From: Clostridia bacterium
GTDB lineage: Bacteria; Bacillota; Clostridia; Oscillospirales; CAG-272
DNA: 14,265 nucleotides
NCBI GenBank assembly: GCA_017416885.1
Contig: JAFQAM010000308.1
Span: forward strand, 1-14,265
Direction of reading: 5' to 3'
A model generated the notes under the pieces. That model saw only the letters and a list, made by a program, of their open reading frames with translations. It was not told where the DNA came from and did not search any database. The stretch's first letter is position 1. Each line of letters opens with the position of its first letter. This document shows, piece by piece, positions 1 through 6,399 of this stretch. The position numbers and the translations under genes are program-made.

Positions 1-235
1 AGCCGCAATCGCAGGACTTGACGCTATGGTTAAAGCTGCTGATGTTAAGCTGATTCATGTGGAAAAGCGCCTTGGCGGCAGGCTTGTAACAGTTGTCGTT
101 GAAGGCGAGGTTTCCGCAGTTAAGGCTGCTCTCGAGGCAGGCGCGGCTGAGGCAAGTAAGGTAGGAAATGTCAAGTGCTGTGAGGTTATAGCACGCCCGC
201 ATCCCGATGTTATGAGATTTTTAACAACGGGCTGA
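1..235 (+). CDS. BMC-H shell protein, 5'-truncated by window edge
   Basis: This is the C-terminal 77 residues of a hexamer-forming bacterial microcompartment (BMC) shell protein; the reading frame is open from base 2. The sequence carries the end of the first BMC helix (GLDAMVKAADV), the central strands (RLVTVVVEGEVSAVKAAL) and the family's C-terminal IARPHPDVMRFL segment, equivalent to the PRPH motif of PduA, EutM and CutN-type proteins. In the family these subunits tile into the flat facets of the shell, with a pore that passes small polar metabolites. The next gene is a second, clearly paralogous BMC-H, so this is a tandem shell-gene pair. The operon must continue upstream. The BMC-H call is secure; the pore type cannot be judged because the relevant loop is only partly covered. 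Confidence 0.93.
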   Translation, partial: AAIAGLDAMVKAADVKLIHVEKRLGGRLVTVVVEGEVSAVKAALEAGAAEASKVGNVKCCEVIARPHPDVMRFLTTG

Positions 236-246
236 TTAATGATTTT

Positions 247-262
247 TAAAGCGTAAGCTTTA
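247..262 (+). repeat. Small hairpin between the two BMC-H genes
   Basis: TAAAGC and GCTTTA pair around a 4-nt loop, 12 nt after the stop of the first shell gene. It has no U-tract, so it is not a classical terminator. It resembles the short hairpins in the larger intergenic arrays of this operon and could affect 3'-end stability of the upstream shell message. Confidence 0.4.
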
Positions 263-314
263 GAATATAGCAAAAAAATAAAAATTAAAATAAATCTTAT
301 AGGAGGATTTAACA

Positions 315-587
315 ATGGAAGCATTAGGAATGGTAGAAACAAGAGGTCTTGTAGCTGCAATTGAAGCAGCTGATGCTATGGTAAAGGCTGCAAATGTAGT
401 TCTTATCGGTAGCGAAAAGATCGGTAGCGGACTTGTAAGCGTTATGGTTCGTGGCGATGTTGGAGCAGTTAAGGCAGCAGTTGAAGCAGGTAGCGCAGCA
501 GCAACATCACTTGGCGAGGTTATTGCAACTCATGTAATTCCAAGACCTCACGCAGATGTTGAGAAGCTTCTTCCATCTATTAAATAA
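315..587 (+). CDS. BMC-H hexameric shell protein (PduA/PduJ/EutM-like)
   Basis: A complete 90-residue single-domain BMC protein, the usual length for a canonical facet-forming BMC-H. It opens with MEALGMVETRGLVAAIEAAD, the classic start of PduA/PduJ/EutM-type proteins, continues through DAMVKAANVVLIG and VRGDVGAVKAAVEAG, and ends with PRPHADVEKLLP. The start is set by a strong AGGAGG at 301-306, 8 nt before the ATG. Codon choice is strongly biased (many GCA, GTT and AAG codons), as expected for an abundant protein, which suits the main building block of the shell. It lies 79 bp after a paralogous BMC-H and is followed by a 417-nt gap full of hairpins before pduL. The family call is certain; which Pdu paralogue it equates to is not. 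Confidence 0.97.
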   Translation: MEALGMVETRGLVAAIEAADAMVKAANVVLIGSEKIGSGLVSVMVRGDVGAVKAAVEAGSAAATSLGEVIATHVIPRPHADVEKLLPSIK

Positions 588-612
588 TAGTTGGAAAGTA
601 ATTTTTCAGCAA

Positions 613-637
613 CCAAAGGGCAAAAAATGCCCTTTGG
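613..637 (+). repeat. 10-bp perfect hairpin after the BMC-H gene
   Basis: CCAAAGGGCA pairs with TGCCCTTTGG around an A5 loop, 25 nt after the shell-gene stop. No U-tract follows on the plus strand, so efficient intrinsic termination is not expected. It may protect the 3' end of the shell message from exonucleases or cause partial attenuation. Confidence 0.6.
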
Positions 638-682
638 CTACTGCAAAAGGACTTAAACGGTGTTTAAGTGTTTTTGCAGTAG
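638..682 (+). repeat. 45-nt nested hairpin in the BMC-H/pduL gap
   Basis: An outer 11-bp stem (CTACTGCAAAA with TTTTGCAGTAG) encloses an inner 8-bp stem (ACTTAAAC, loop GGT, GTTTAAGT), separated by a 2-nt by 2-nt internal loop. It abuts the preceding hairpin, giving two strong back-to-back structures in the transcript. Only T4-T5 lies inside the 3' arm, so it is not a standard terminator. Confidence 0.6.
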
Positions 683-683
683 G

Positions 684-987
684 TGTCGCATAGCGACAAA
701 TAATTGCGACCTTCGGAGCAACTTCACTGCAACGATGTTGCGTTTCCCTGCGTTAGCAACTTTACTGAAGGTCCTTCAACTTCACTCCGTAGGAACTTCA
801 CTTTCTTGAACCGTCCGTCATGCAAGCGTGACATCTCCTTAACCATTAATAAAGGCGGTGTGAAGTTTTTGCATTGCAAAAGTGAAGTTTTGCGAGGCAA
901 AGTGAAGTTTTACGAAGTAAAATGAATCGAGTCTTCGACTCAGTGAATTTATGCTTCGCATAATAAATTTTTGCGACTCTGTCGCAA
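684..987 (+). repeat. Micro-hairpin array A with 9-nt spacer AACTTCACT / AGTGAAGTT
   Basis: This stretch has no credible gene. It carries a run of short, mostly perfect hairpins with 2- to 3-nt loops: TGTCGC-ATA-GCGACA (684), GCAAC-GAT-GTTGC (729), a 7-bp one with one G:T pair at 817-832, TTTTGC-ATT-GCAAAA (867), TTTGC-GAG-GCAAA (889), TTTTAC-GAA-GTAAAA (908), GAGTC-TTC-GACTC (929), TTATGC-TTC-GCATAA (949) and TTGCGAC-TCT-GTCGCAA (971). In the left half they are separated by AACTTCACT (720, 778, 794; variant AACTTTACT at 758). In the right half the same 9-mer appears inverted as AGTGAAGTT (881, 901; near-copies at 859 and 942), with a roughly 20-nt period. The last hairpin ends just before the pduL ribosome site. 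Function unknown. Confidence 0.85.
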
Positions 988-1004
988 CAGAAAGGAAAAC
1001 AAAA

Positions 1005-1661
1005 ATGGATATTTCAACAGAAAAAATAGCCGAAATGGTAAAGCAAGCAATTCTTGAAATGAACAGCTCCAATAAATCTGAGACGAAGGACGGCGGTATT
1101 CCTATCGGTGTTTCAAACAGACACATTCATCTTTCAAAAGAGGACCTTGAAACACTTTTTGGCAAGGGCTATGAGCTGACTCCTATGAAGGATCTTTCTC
1201 AGCCCGGACAGTATGCTTGCAAAGAGCTATTGACTATTATCGGTCCGTCAATGCGTCCAATTGAAAATGTAAGAGTTTTAGGCCCTGTCAGAAAAGAGTC
1301 ACAGGTTGAAATATCTGCAACTGACTCTTATGTTCTCAAGGTTAAGCCGCCTGTAAGAGAGTCGGGCAACATTAAGGACTCTGCGCCTATAAGAATTGTA
1401 GGCCCTAAGGGAATTGTAGAGCTAAATGAGGGCTGTATAATTGCAAACAGACATATTCATATGTCACCCGATGAGGCGGCGGTATTCGGTGTTAAGGACG
1501 GAGACTATGTGGATATTGATGTAAACGGAAAGCGCCGTACAAGATGGTTTGATGTACAGGTAAGAGTTCACAAGAACTTCCGTTTGGAAATGCATGTTGA
1601 TACAGACGATGCAAACGCGGCAGGCATTGGTAATGGCTTTATTGTTACAATTGCTAAATAG
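1005..1661 (+). CDS. pduL: PduL-type phosphate propanoyltransferase (phosphotransacylase)
   Basis: A 218-residue member of the PduL family, which converts acyl-CoA plus phosphate to acyl-phosphate and recycles CoA inside the compartment. Both halves of the duplicated beta-barrel are present, each with its zinc-binding HxH: GVSNRHIHLS (His40, His42) and ANRHIHMSPDEAAVFG (His150, His152). The conserved EMHVDTDDANAAG segment (His197) is near the C-terminus. The first 20 residues (MDISTEKIAEMVKQAILEMN) form a predicted amphipathic helix followed by a polar linker, which is the layout of a PduL encapsulation peptide. I chose ATG 1005 over an in-frame upstream ATG at 951: the upstream stretch runs through the hairpin array and would bury the peptide, while AGAAAGGA sits about 8 nt before 1005. 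pduN-like follows after 20 bp. Propionyl-CoA is the inferred substrate. Confidence 0.95.
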   Translation: MDISTEKIAEMVKQAILEMNSSNKSETKDGGIPIGVSNRHIHLSKEDLETLFGKGYELTPMKDLSQPGQYACKELLTIIGPSMRPIENVRVLGPVRKESQVEISATDSYVLKVKPPVRESGNIKDSAPIRIVGPKGIVELNEGCIIANRHIHMSPDEAAVFGVKDGDYVDIDVNGKRRTRWFDVQVRVHKNFRLEMHVDTDDANAAGIGNGFIVTIAK

Positions 1662-1681
1662 TATAAAGAGAGGATAGAGAA

Positions 1682-1930
1682 ATGTTTAAGGGAATTATCA
1701 GAGGAAACATAGTTTCCACAAGAAAGCAGGACTCCTTAGTAGGCAGTAAGTTTATGGAGGTTCAGCTTATTAAAAACGGCGAATTAACAGACGAATATAT
1801 AATTGCAATTGACTCTGTTGGCGCAGGTATTGGCGAAACTGTTCTTATTACAACAGGAAGCAGCGCAAGACTTGCTCTTCACAACACAAATAGCCCAACA
1901 GATGCGGTTATTGTAGGTATAGTAGATTAA
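1682..1930 (+). CDS. pduN: BMC-P pentameric vertex protein (EutN/CcmL/PduN family)
   Basis: An 82-residue EutN/CcmL-family protein. Family members form pentamers that cap the vertices of the polyhedral shell. The sequence matches the family throughout: MFKGIIRGNIVSTRKQDSLVGSKFMEVQL at the start (shown here in parts: GNIVSTRK, LVGSKFM), the central IAIDSVGAGIGETVLITTGSSAR, and the C-terminal DAVIVGIVD. Length is at the short end of the family (about 80-100 residues). The start has GAGAGGA about 8 nt upstream and lies 20 bp after the pduL stop. It sits between pduL and the pduS-like gene, the usual neighbourhood for this component. I name it pduN by context; eutN-like would be an equally fair label. 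Confidence 0.95.
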   Translation: MFKGIIRGNIVSTRKQDSLVGSKFMEVQLIKNGELTDEYIIAIDSVGAGIGETVLITTGSSARLALHNTNSPTDAVIVGIVD

Positions 1931-1941
1931 AATGAGGTAAT

Positions 1942-1958
1942 GGCTAAAGGTTTTAGCC
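1942..1958 (+). repeat. Single micro-hairpin between BMC-P and pduS-like genes
   Basis: GGCTAAA, loop GGT, TTTAGCC: a perfect 7-bp stem with a 3-nt loop. It lies between the vertex-protein stop and the pduS-like ribosome site (AAAGG, 1961-1965). It has the same build as the hairpins in the arrays but stands alone. Its position right before the ribosome site could influence translation. Confidence 0.65.
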
Positions 1959-1970
1959 GAAAAGGTAAGA

Positions 1971-3296
1971 ATGCAGAAGCTTAAGGATTTAATGCAAAAT
2001 CTCGGCATTGTAGGTGCCGGCGGAGCAGGCTTCCCCTCTTACGCAAAGCTTGCGGAGGGGGCAGACCTCCTCCTTATTAACGGCTCGGAATGTGAGCCGC
2101 TTTTATACACAGACTATGTGATTTTAAAAAATGAACTCTCCTTGGTGCTTTCGGGAATCAGCGCGGTGCTTTCTCACACAGGTATTCCTAAAGCATTAGT
2201 TACAGTTAAGGAGCATACCGCAAAGGCTCTTGGATTTGAGGATGGCGAAAAGCTTGATGATAAAATTTTTACGCGTGTACTGCCCGATGTTTATCCGATA
2301 GGCGACGAGGTCGGCCTTACATATCAGGCAACAGGCAGACTTATAAAGCCCGGAAAGCTTCCGATTACAGCAGGCGTTATAGTATATAATGTTGAAACAA
2401 TGTACAATCTTGGCAAAGGCATAAGATTTAATGAGCCTGTAACCGAAAAATACTTAACCGTAGGCGGCGCTATTAACGAGCCAACTGTAATAAAGGTAAA
2501 AATCGGCACTAAGATTGCTGACATATTTAAAAGACTTGACATAAAGCTGAGTGAAGGCTACACGGTTCTTGACGGTGGACCTTCAATGGGCAAAATTATA
2601 AATCCGAATACATATTCCGTAACTAAAACCACAAAGGGAATATTAATTCTTCCAAATGACACGCAAGCAGTTCTTTCAAAGCAAATGAACACAAAAATGG
2701 CGATTGCAAGAGCAGAAACAGCTTGCTGTCAATGTACAAGATGTACCGATATGTGTCCAAGAAATTTACTTGGTTATCCATTAGAGCCACACAAAATGGT
2801 TCGCACAGCCATGGGGGCGGCTGAGGCTATTCCGGATATGGTCCTTAGCGCCTCCCTATGCTGCGGCTGTGGCATTTGCGAGAGTCTTGCCTGCAGTCAA
2901 GGTATTTCCCCAAGAGCAGTTATTGACAATTACAAAGCGCTTTTAGCAAAAAATAAGCTTCGCTTTGATTTACCCGGGGAATACAGTGTAAGGGAAGAAA
3001 GAGACTACCGTATGATTCCGTCTAAAAAATGGATGAGTGTTCTTGGAGTTACAAAATTCGACAAAATAGCAGATTTTGGCGGAGAAATAGATAATATAAA
3101 CAGAGTAGAAATTCCACTGAACAGACATATAGGCGCGCCAAGCGTTTCAATTGTTAATGACGGCGATTTTGTAAACAAAGGCGATTTGATTGCAGAAAGC
3201 GGAAGCGGTCTTTCCGTTCCTCAGCACGCATCAATATCGGGCGTTATCACACTTGGCAACAACAAAATAATAATTGATAGAATTAAGGATAGATAA
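1971..3296 (+). CDS. pduS: PduS-like flavin/iron-sulfur electron-transfer protein (RnfC-related)
   Basis: A 441-residue PduS/RnfC-family protein (Salmonella PduS is of similar length). Domains in order: an N-terminal flavin/nucleotide-binding domain beginning LGIVGAGGAGFPSYAKL; an SLBB-type segment around residues 165-215 (YLTVGGAINEPTVIKVKIG); two [4Fe-4S] motifs; and a C-terminal RnfC-like barrel-sandwich stretch (IVNDGDFVNKGDLIAESG). Cluster ligands are Cys252, 255, 258, 262 (CxxCxxCxxxCP) and Cys297, 300, 303, 308. In B12-dependent pdu operons PduS reduces cobalamin; here the signature enzyme is a glycyl radical enzyme. A role in electron transfer, such as NADH oxidation or supplying the activase, is therefore more likely, and that is inference. 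It is followed after 2 bp by the PduT-like shell gene, its known partner in Salmonella. Confidence 0.93.
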   Translation: MQKLKDLMQNLGIVGAGGAGFPSYAKLAEGADLLLINGSECEPLLYTDYVILKNELSLVLSGISAVLSHTGIPKALVTVKEHTAKALGFEDGEKLDDKIFTRVLPDVYPIGDEVGLTYQATGRLIKPGKLPITAGVIVYNVETMYNLGKGIRFNEPVTEKYLTVGGAINEPTVIKVKIGTKIADIFKRLDIKLSEGYTVLDGGPSMGKIINPNTYSVTKTTKGILILPNDTQAVLSKQMNTKMAIARAETACCQCTRCTDMCPRNLLGYPLEPHKMVRTAMGAAEAIPDMVLSASLCCGCGICESLACSQGISPRAVIDNYKALLAKNKLRFDLPGEYSVREERDYRMIPSKKWMSVLGVTKFDKIADFGGEIDNINRVEIPLNRHIGAPSVSIVNDGDFVNKGDLIAESGSGLSVPQHASISGVITLGNNKIIIDRIKDR

Positions 3297-3298
3297 AA

Positions 3299-3844
3299 AT
3301 GTATAAGGCTATTGGCGTTATTGAATTAAAAAGCATACCAAAGGGCGTTGAGGCGGCAGATGCGGCTTTAAAAAGCGCAGGTGTTGAAATGGTTTCCTCT
3401 CATCCCTCATGCCCCGGAAAATACGAAATCGTGCTTACAGGCTCAATATCTAATGTTACCGTAGCGGTTGAGCATATCGAGAATAAATTTGACGGATATG
3501 TTATAGACGCATCAGTTATGGGACGAATAGACGAGCAGGTTATAAAAGCGCTTTTCGGCACACAGACAGGGGAGCAAAGCGGCTCTCTCGGAATAGTAGA
3601 GACCTTCTCAGCCGCAAGCGCAATTAAAGCGGCCGATATAGCGGTAAAAACCGCAAAGGTGGAAATATATGACCTCAGAGTATCAAGAGGTATGGGCGGC
3701 AAGGGCGTAGTAATGCTTACAGGCGAAATCGGCGATGTAACAGCCGCTATCGAAGCGGGAGCAAATTACGCAAAGAGCGTCTCAATGCTTTCATCATATA
3801 CAGTTATTGCGGCTCCACATAAGGATTTGTGGAAGCAGATGTAA
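3299..3844 (+). CDS. pduT: PduT-like tandem-domain BMC-T shell protein with Fe-S cysteine
   Basis: A 181-residue protein with two BMC domains, roughly residues 1-90 and 95-181 (second domain starts SLGIVETFSAASAIKAADIAV). Such BMC-T proteins form pseudohexameric trimers. The segment HPSCPGKYEIVLTG aligns with the CPGK motif of Salmonella PduT, and its cysteine is residue 38, as in that protein. There, three copies of Cys38 hold a [4Fe-4S] cluster in the central pore. The C-terminus (APHKDLWKQM) also matches PduT. The ATG lies 2 bp after the pduS-like stop, with AAGGATAG inside the end of that gene as the likely ribosome site, so the two are probably made together. The pair suggests electron passage across the shell (inference). 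Confidence 0.95.
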   Translation: MYKAIGVIELKSIPKGVEAADAALKSAGVEMVSSHPSCPGKYEIVLTGSISNVTVAVEHIENKFDGYVIDASVMGRIDEQVIKALFGTQTGEQSGSLGIVETFSAASAIKAADIAVKTAKVEIYDLRVSRGMGGKGVVMLTGEIGDVTAAIEAGANYAKSVSMLSSYTVIAAPHKDLWKQM

Positions 3845-3853
3845 GGAGATATT

Positions 3854-6385
3854 ATGGAAAACATTAAATTCATAATTGAAAAAAGCTCAAGAATTGAAAA
3901 GCTTATAAATAATCTTTACGAAAAAATGCCTGAAATTGAGTCTGCAAGAGGCAAGCTTGTAACAGAAAGCTACAAGATGACCGAGGACCTTCCGATTATC
4001 AGGCGCAGAAGCGCGGCTTTTGCTCATATTTTAAGAAATATTCCAATCGTAATAAGAGATAACGAGCTTATTGTAGGCAGCGCGACAATTGCTCCGAGAG
4101 GCTGTCAGGTTTTCCCCGAATATTCATACGAATGGCTTCTTTCAGAGCTTGATACAGTTTTCACAAGACAGGCAGACCCATTTTACATAAGCGAAAAAAC
4201 AAAGGCTGAATTACGGGAGATTTTCCCTTGGTGGCACGGAAAAACCACAAGCGATTTAGCAAAGGCTAATATGGCTCCCGAGGCTTACGAGGCTTTTACC
4301 GAGCACGCGGTATTCACACCCGGCAACTATTTTTATAACGGTATCGGACATGTTTGCGTAGATTACGGCAAGGTTATGAAAATCGGTTACAGAGGTATTA
4401 TCAAGGAAGCTGAAAATGCACTTAATAAGCTTGAAATTTCCGACGGTGATTATGTATCAAGAAGCAATTTTCTATATGCGGTAATTGAAAGCTGTGAGGC
4501 GGTTATTGAATACGCGCGCAGATACAGCGCTCTTGCTAAGGAAATGTCTTCAAGGGAAGCTAACCCCGAAAGAAAGCGCGAGCTTGAAATTATTGCGCGC
4601 AACTGCGCAAGAGTACCTGAGTTTGGCGCTACAAGCTTCTATGAGGCTTGCCAGACATTTTGGTTTATTCAGCTTTTATTACAGGTTGAGTCAAGCGGTC
4701 ACTCAATCTCCCCCGGTAGATTTGACACCTATATGTATCCGTATTTCAAGAAGGACCTTGATGCAGGCAAAATCACATATGAGCAGGCGCAGGAGCTTCT
4801 TGACTGTCTATGGGTAAAATTCAACGATATAAACAAGGTAAGAGACGCAGCAAGCGCGGATGGATTTGCAGGCTACGGAATGTTCCAGAACCTTATTGTA
4901 GGCGGACAGAATATTCACGGAATGGACTCCACAAATGACCTTTCTTATATGTGTATTGAGGCGGCTATGCATGTACCGCTACCGCAGCCTTCTATCTCAA
5001 TAAGAGTATGGAACGGCTCACCTGAGCCATTACTCATTAAGGCGGCAGCGCTTACAAGACTTGGCACAGGCTTACCTGCATACTATAATGACGAAATTAT
5101 TATTCCGTCTATTATGGCAAGAGGACTTACCCTTGAGGATGCAAGAGACTATTGCATAATCGGTTGCGTTGAGCCTCAAAAATCAGGCAAAACCGACGGC
5201 TGGCACGATGCGGCATTCTTTAATATGTGCCGTCCTATGGAGCTTGCATTTTCAAACGGCTATGACAAGGGTAAAAAAATCGGTCCCGATACAGGCGATG
5301 TAGCTAATATGAAAACCTTTGAGGAGTTTTATGAAGCATATAAGACTCAGCAAAGCTATATGATAAAATTACTTGTAAATGCAAACAATGCAATAGATAT
5401 GGCTCATATGGTCAGATGTCCCCTTCCGTTCCAATCCTGTATGGTTGAGGATTGCATCGGCAGAGGAAAATCACTTCAAGAGGGCGGAGCTATATATAAC
5501 TTTACAGGCCCACAGGGCTTCGGTATTGCAAACAATACTGACGGCTTGATTGCAATTAAAAAGCTTGTATTTGAGGAAAAGAGATTTACTCTTGGAGAAT
5601 TAAGAGATGCATTAAAGGCCAACTTTGGCTACGGTGTACAGGGCGCGCAGGCTGAAAGACTTACAGAAGAGATTGCAACCGAGCTTATGAAGCAGGGCGT
5701 TAATATAAACGCAGAAGCAATTAAGGTAATTTACAACGAGGTAACAACACAAGCCTCACTCAGTGATGAAATAAAAGCAAGATACAAGGAGATTAAACGC
5801 CTTATTGAGGAGGAAGCTCCAAAGTACGGCAATGAAATTTACGATGTAGATATGTTTGCCCGTGATGTTGCCAACAGCTACACTAAAGAGGTTGAAAAAT
5901 ATAAAAATGCCCGTGGCGGTATATTCCAGGCAGGACTTTATCCTGTATCCGCCAATGTTCCTCTTGGCGCAAGCACAGGCGCAACTCCTGACGGCCGTCT
6001 TGCTTATACTCCGCTTGCAGACGGTATCGGTCCTGCATCGGGTAGAGATATTAAGGGCCCGACTGCAACTGCAAATTCAGTTGCAAAGCTTGAGCAGGGA
6101 GTTGCTTCAAACGGTACGCTTCTTAACCAGAAGTTCCATCCGTCAGCCCTTGCAGGTATGAGTGGACTTAGTAAGTTTGTTGCTTTAATCCGTTCATACT
6201 TTGACCAAAAGGGAATGCATGTACAATTTAATGTTGTAACTAAGGAAACATTAATTGACGCGCAAAAGAATCCCGAAAAATATAAGACCTTAGTAGTAAG
6301 AGTTGCAGGATATAGCGCGCTGTTTACTACACTTTCAAAATCCTTACAGGATGATATTATTAATAGAACCGAGCAGGGATGGTGA
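3854..6385 (+). CDS. B12-independent glycyl radical diol dehydratase (propanediol/glycerol type)
   Basis: An 843-residue PFL-like glycyl radical enzyme, the signature enzyme of the compartment, predicted to dehydrate 1,2-propanediol to propionaldehyde (or glycerol to 3-hydroxypropionaldehyde). The thiyl-radical cysteine is Cys438 in IIGCVEPQKSGKT and the catalytic acid/base is Glu440. Further diol dehydratase residues are His166 (GIGHVCVDYG), His283 and Ser284 (GHSISP), and Asp452 (GWHD). The radical glycine is Gly819 in RVAGYSA, 24 residues from the end. Numbering through Cys438 runs within 2-5 residues of Clostridium butyricum glycerol dehydratase. It then gains about 51 residues between positions 592 and 642, a predicted helical insertion. 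The start follows AAGGAGAT (3843-3850), which overlaps the pduT-like stop. Choline lyase is less likely because the Asp452 context is that of diol dehydratases. A hairpin overlaps the stop codon. Confidence 0.93.
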   Translation: MENIKFIIEKSSRIEKLINNLYEKMPEIESARGKLVTESYKMTEDLPIIRRRSAAFAHILRNIPIVIRDNELIVGSATIAPRGCQVFPEYSYEWLLSELDTVFTRQADPFYISEKTKAELREIFPWWHGKTTSDLAKANMAPEAYEAFTEHAVFTPGNYFYNGIGHVCVDYGKVMKIGYRGIIKEAENALNKLEISDGDYVSRSNFLYAVIESCEAVIEYARRYSALAKEMSSREANPERKRELEIIARNCARVPEFGATSFYEACQTFWFIQLLLQVESSGHSISPGRFDTYMYPYFKKDLDAGKITYEQAQELLDCLWVKFNDINKVRDAASADGFAGYGMFQNLIVGGQNIHGMDSTNDLSYMCIEAAMHVPLPQPSISIRVWNGSPEPLLIKAAALTRLGTGLPAYYNDEIIIPSIMARGLTLEDARDYCIIGCVEPQKSGKTDGWHDAAFFNMCRPMELAFSNGYDKGKKIGPDTGDVANMKTFEEFYEAYKTQQSYMIKLLVNANNAIDMAHMVRCPLPFQSCMVEDCIGRGKSLQEGGAIYNFTGPQGFGIANNTDGLIAIKKLVFEEKRFTLGELRDALKANFGYGVQGAQAERLTEEIATELMKQGVNINAEAIKVIYNEVTTQASLSDEIKARYKEIKRLIEEEAPKYGNEIYDVDMFARDVANSYTKEVEKYKNARGGIFQAGLYPVSANVPLGASTGATPDGRLAYTPLADGIGPASGRDIKGPTATANSVAKLEQGVASNGTLLNQKFHPSALAGMSGLSKFVALIRSYFDQKGMHVQFNVVTKETLIDAQKNPEKYKTLVVRVAGYSALFTTLSKSLQDDIINRTEQGW

Positions 6386-6399
6386 CGACGAAGTCGTCA
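6383..6399 (+). repeat. Micro-hairpin overlapping the dehydratase stop codon
   Basis: TGACGAC, loop GAA, GTCGTCA: a 7-bp perfect stem whose first three bases are the TGA stop codon of the dehydratase gene. The AGCTAAATT array begins on its last base. A terminating ribosome would cover this hairpin, so folding would depend on translation ending or being absent. Confidence 0.7.

Noticed and set aside
613..637. Intrinsic terminator after the BMC-H gene
   Set aside because: The hairpin is strong but no T-run follows it on the plus strand, so full termination is unlikely. Kept only as a structural element.
704..925. Short reading frames inside the hairpin arrays (704-925, 839-1126 minus, 6672-6863, 6752-6961)
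   Set aside because: They have no ribosome site, their translations only reflect repeated spacers and palindromes, and they resemble no protein. Treated as by-products of the repeats.
684..987. CRISPR array
   Set aside because: The constant unit is only 9 nt, intervals are irregular (16-38 nt), the unit inverts midway, and the variable parts are self-complementary hairpins, not foreign-derived spacers. No cas gene is present.
588..1004. Riboswitch (for example cobalamin) before pduL
   Set aside because: No recognisable aptamer core such as a B12 box; the region is explained by short independent hairpins and repeated 9-mers.
951..1661. Upstream start for pduL at 951
   Set aside because: It would add 18 residues translated from the last hairpins of array A and would hide the N-terminal encapsulation helix. 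ATG 1005 has a good ribosome site and the expected PduL start.
3854..6385. Choline trimethylamine-lyase (CutC) or pyruvate formate-lyase
   Set aside because: Total length is near that of short CutC, but the N-terminal numbering (His166, His283, Cys438) follows diol dehydratases and Asp452 of the GWHD segment is retained. Pyruvate formate-lyase would have two adjacent cysteines at the radical site in place of GCVE.
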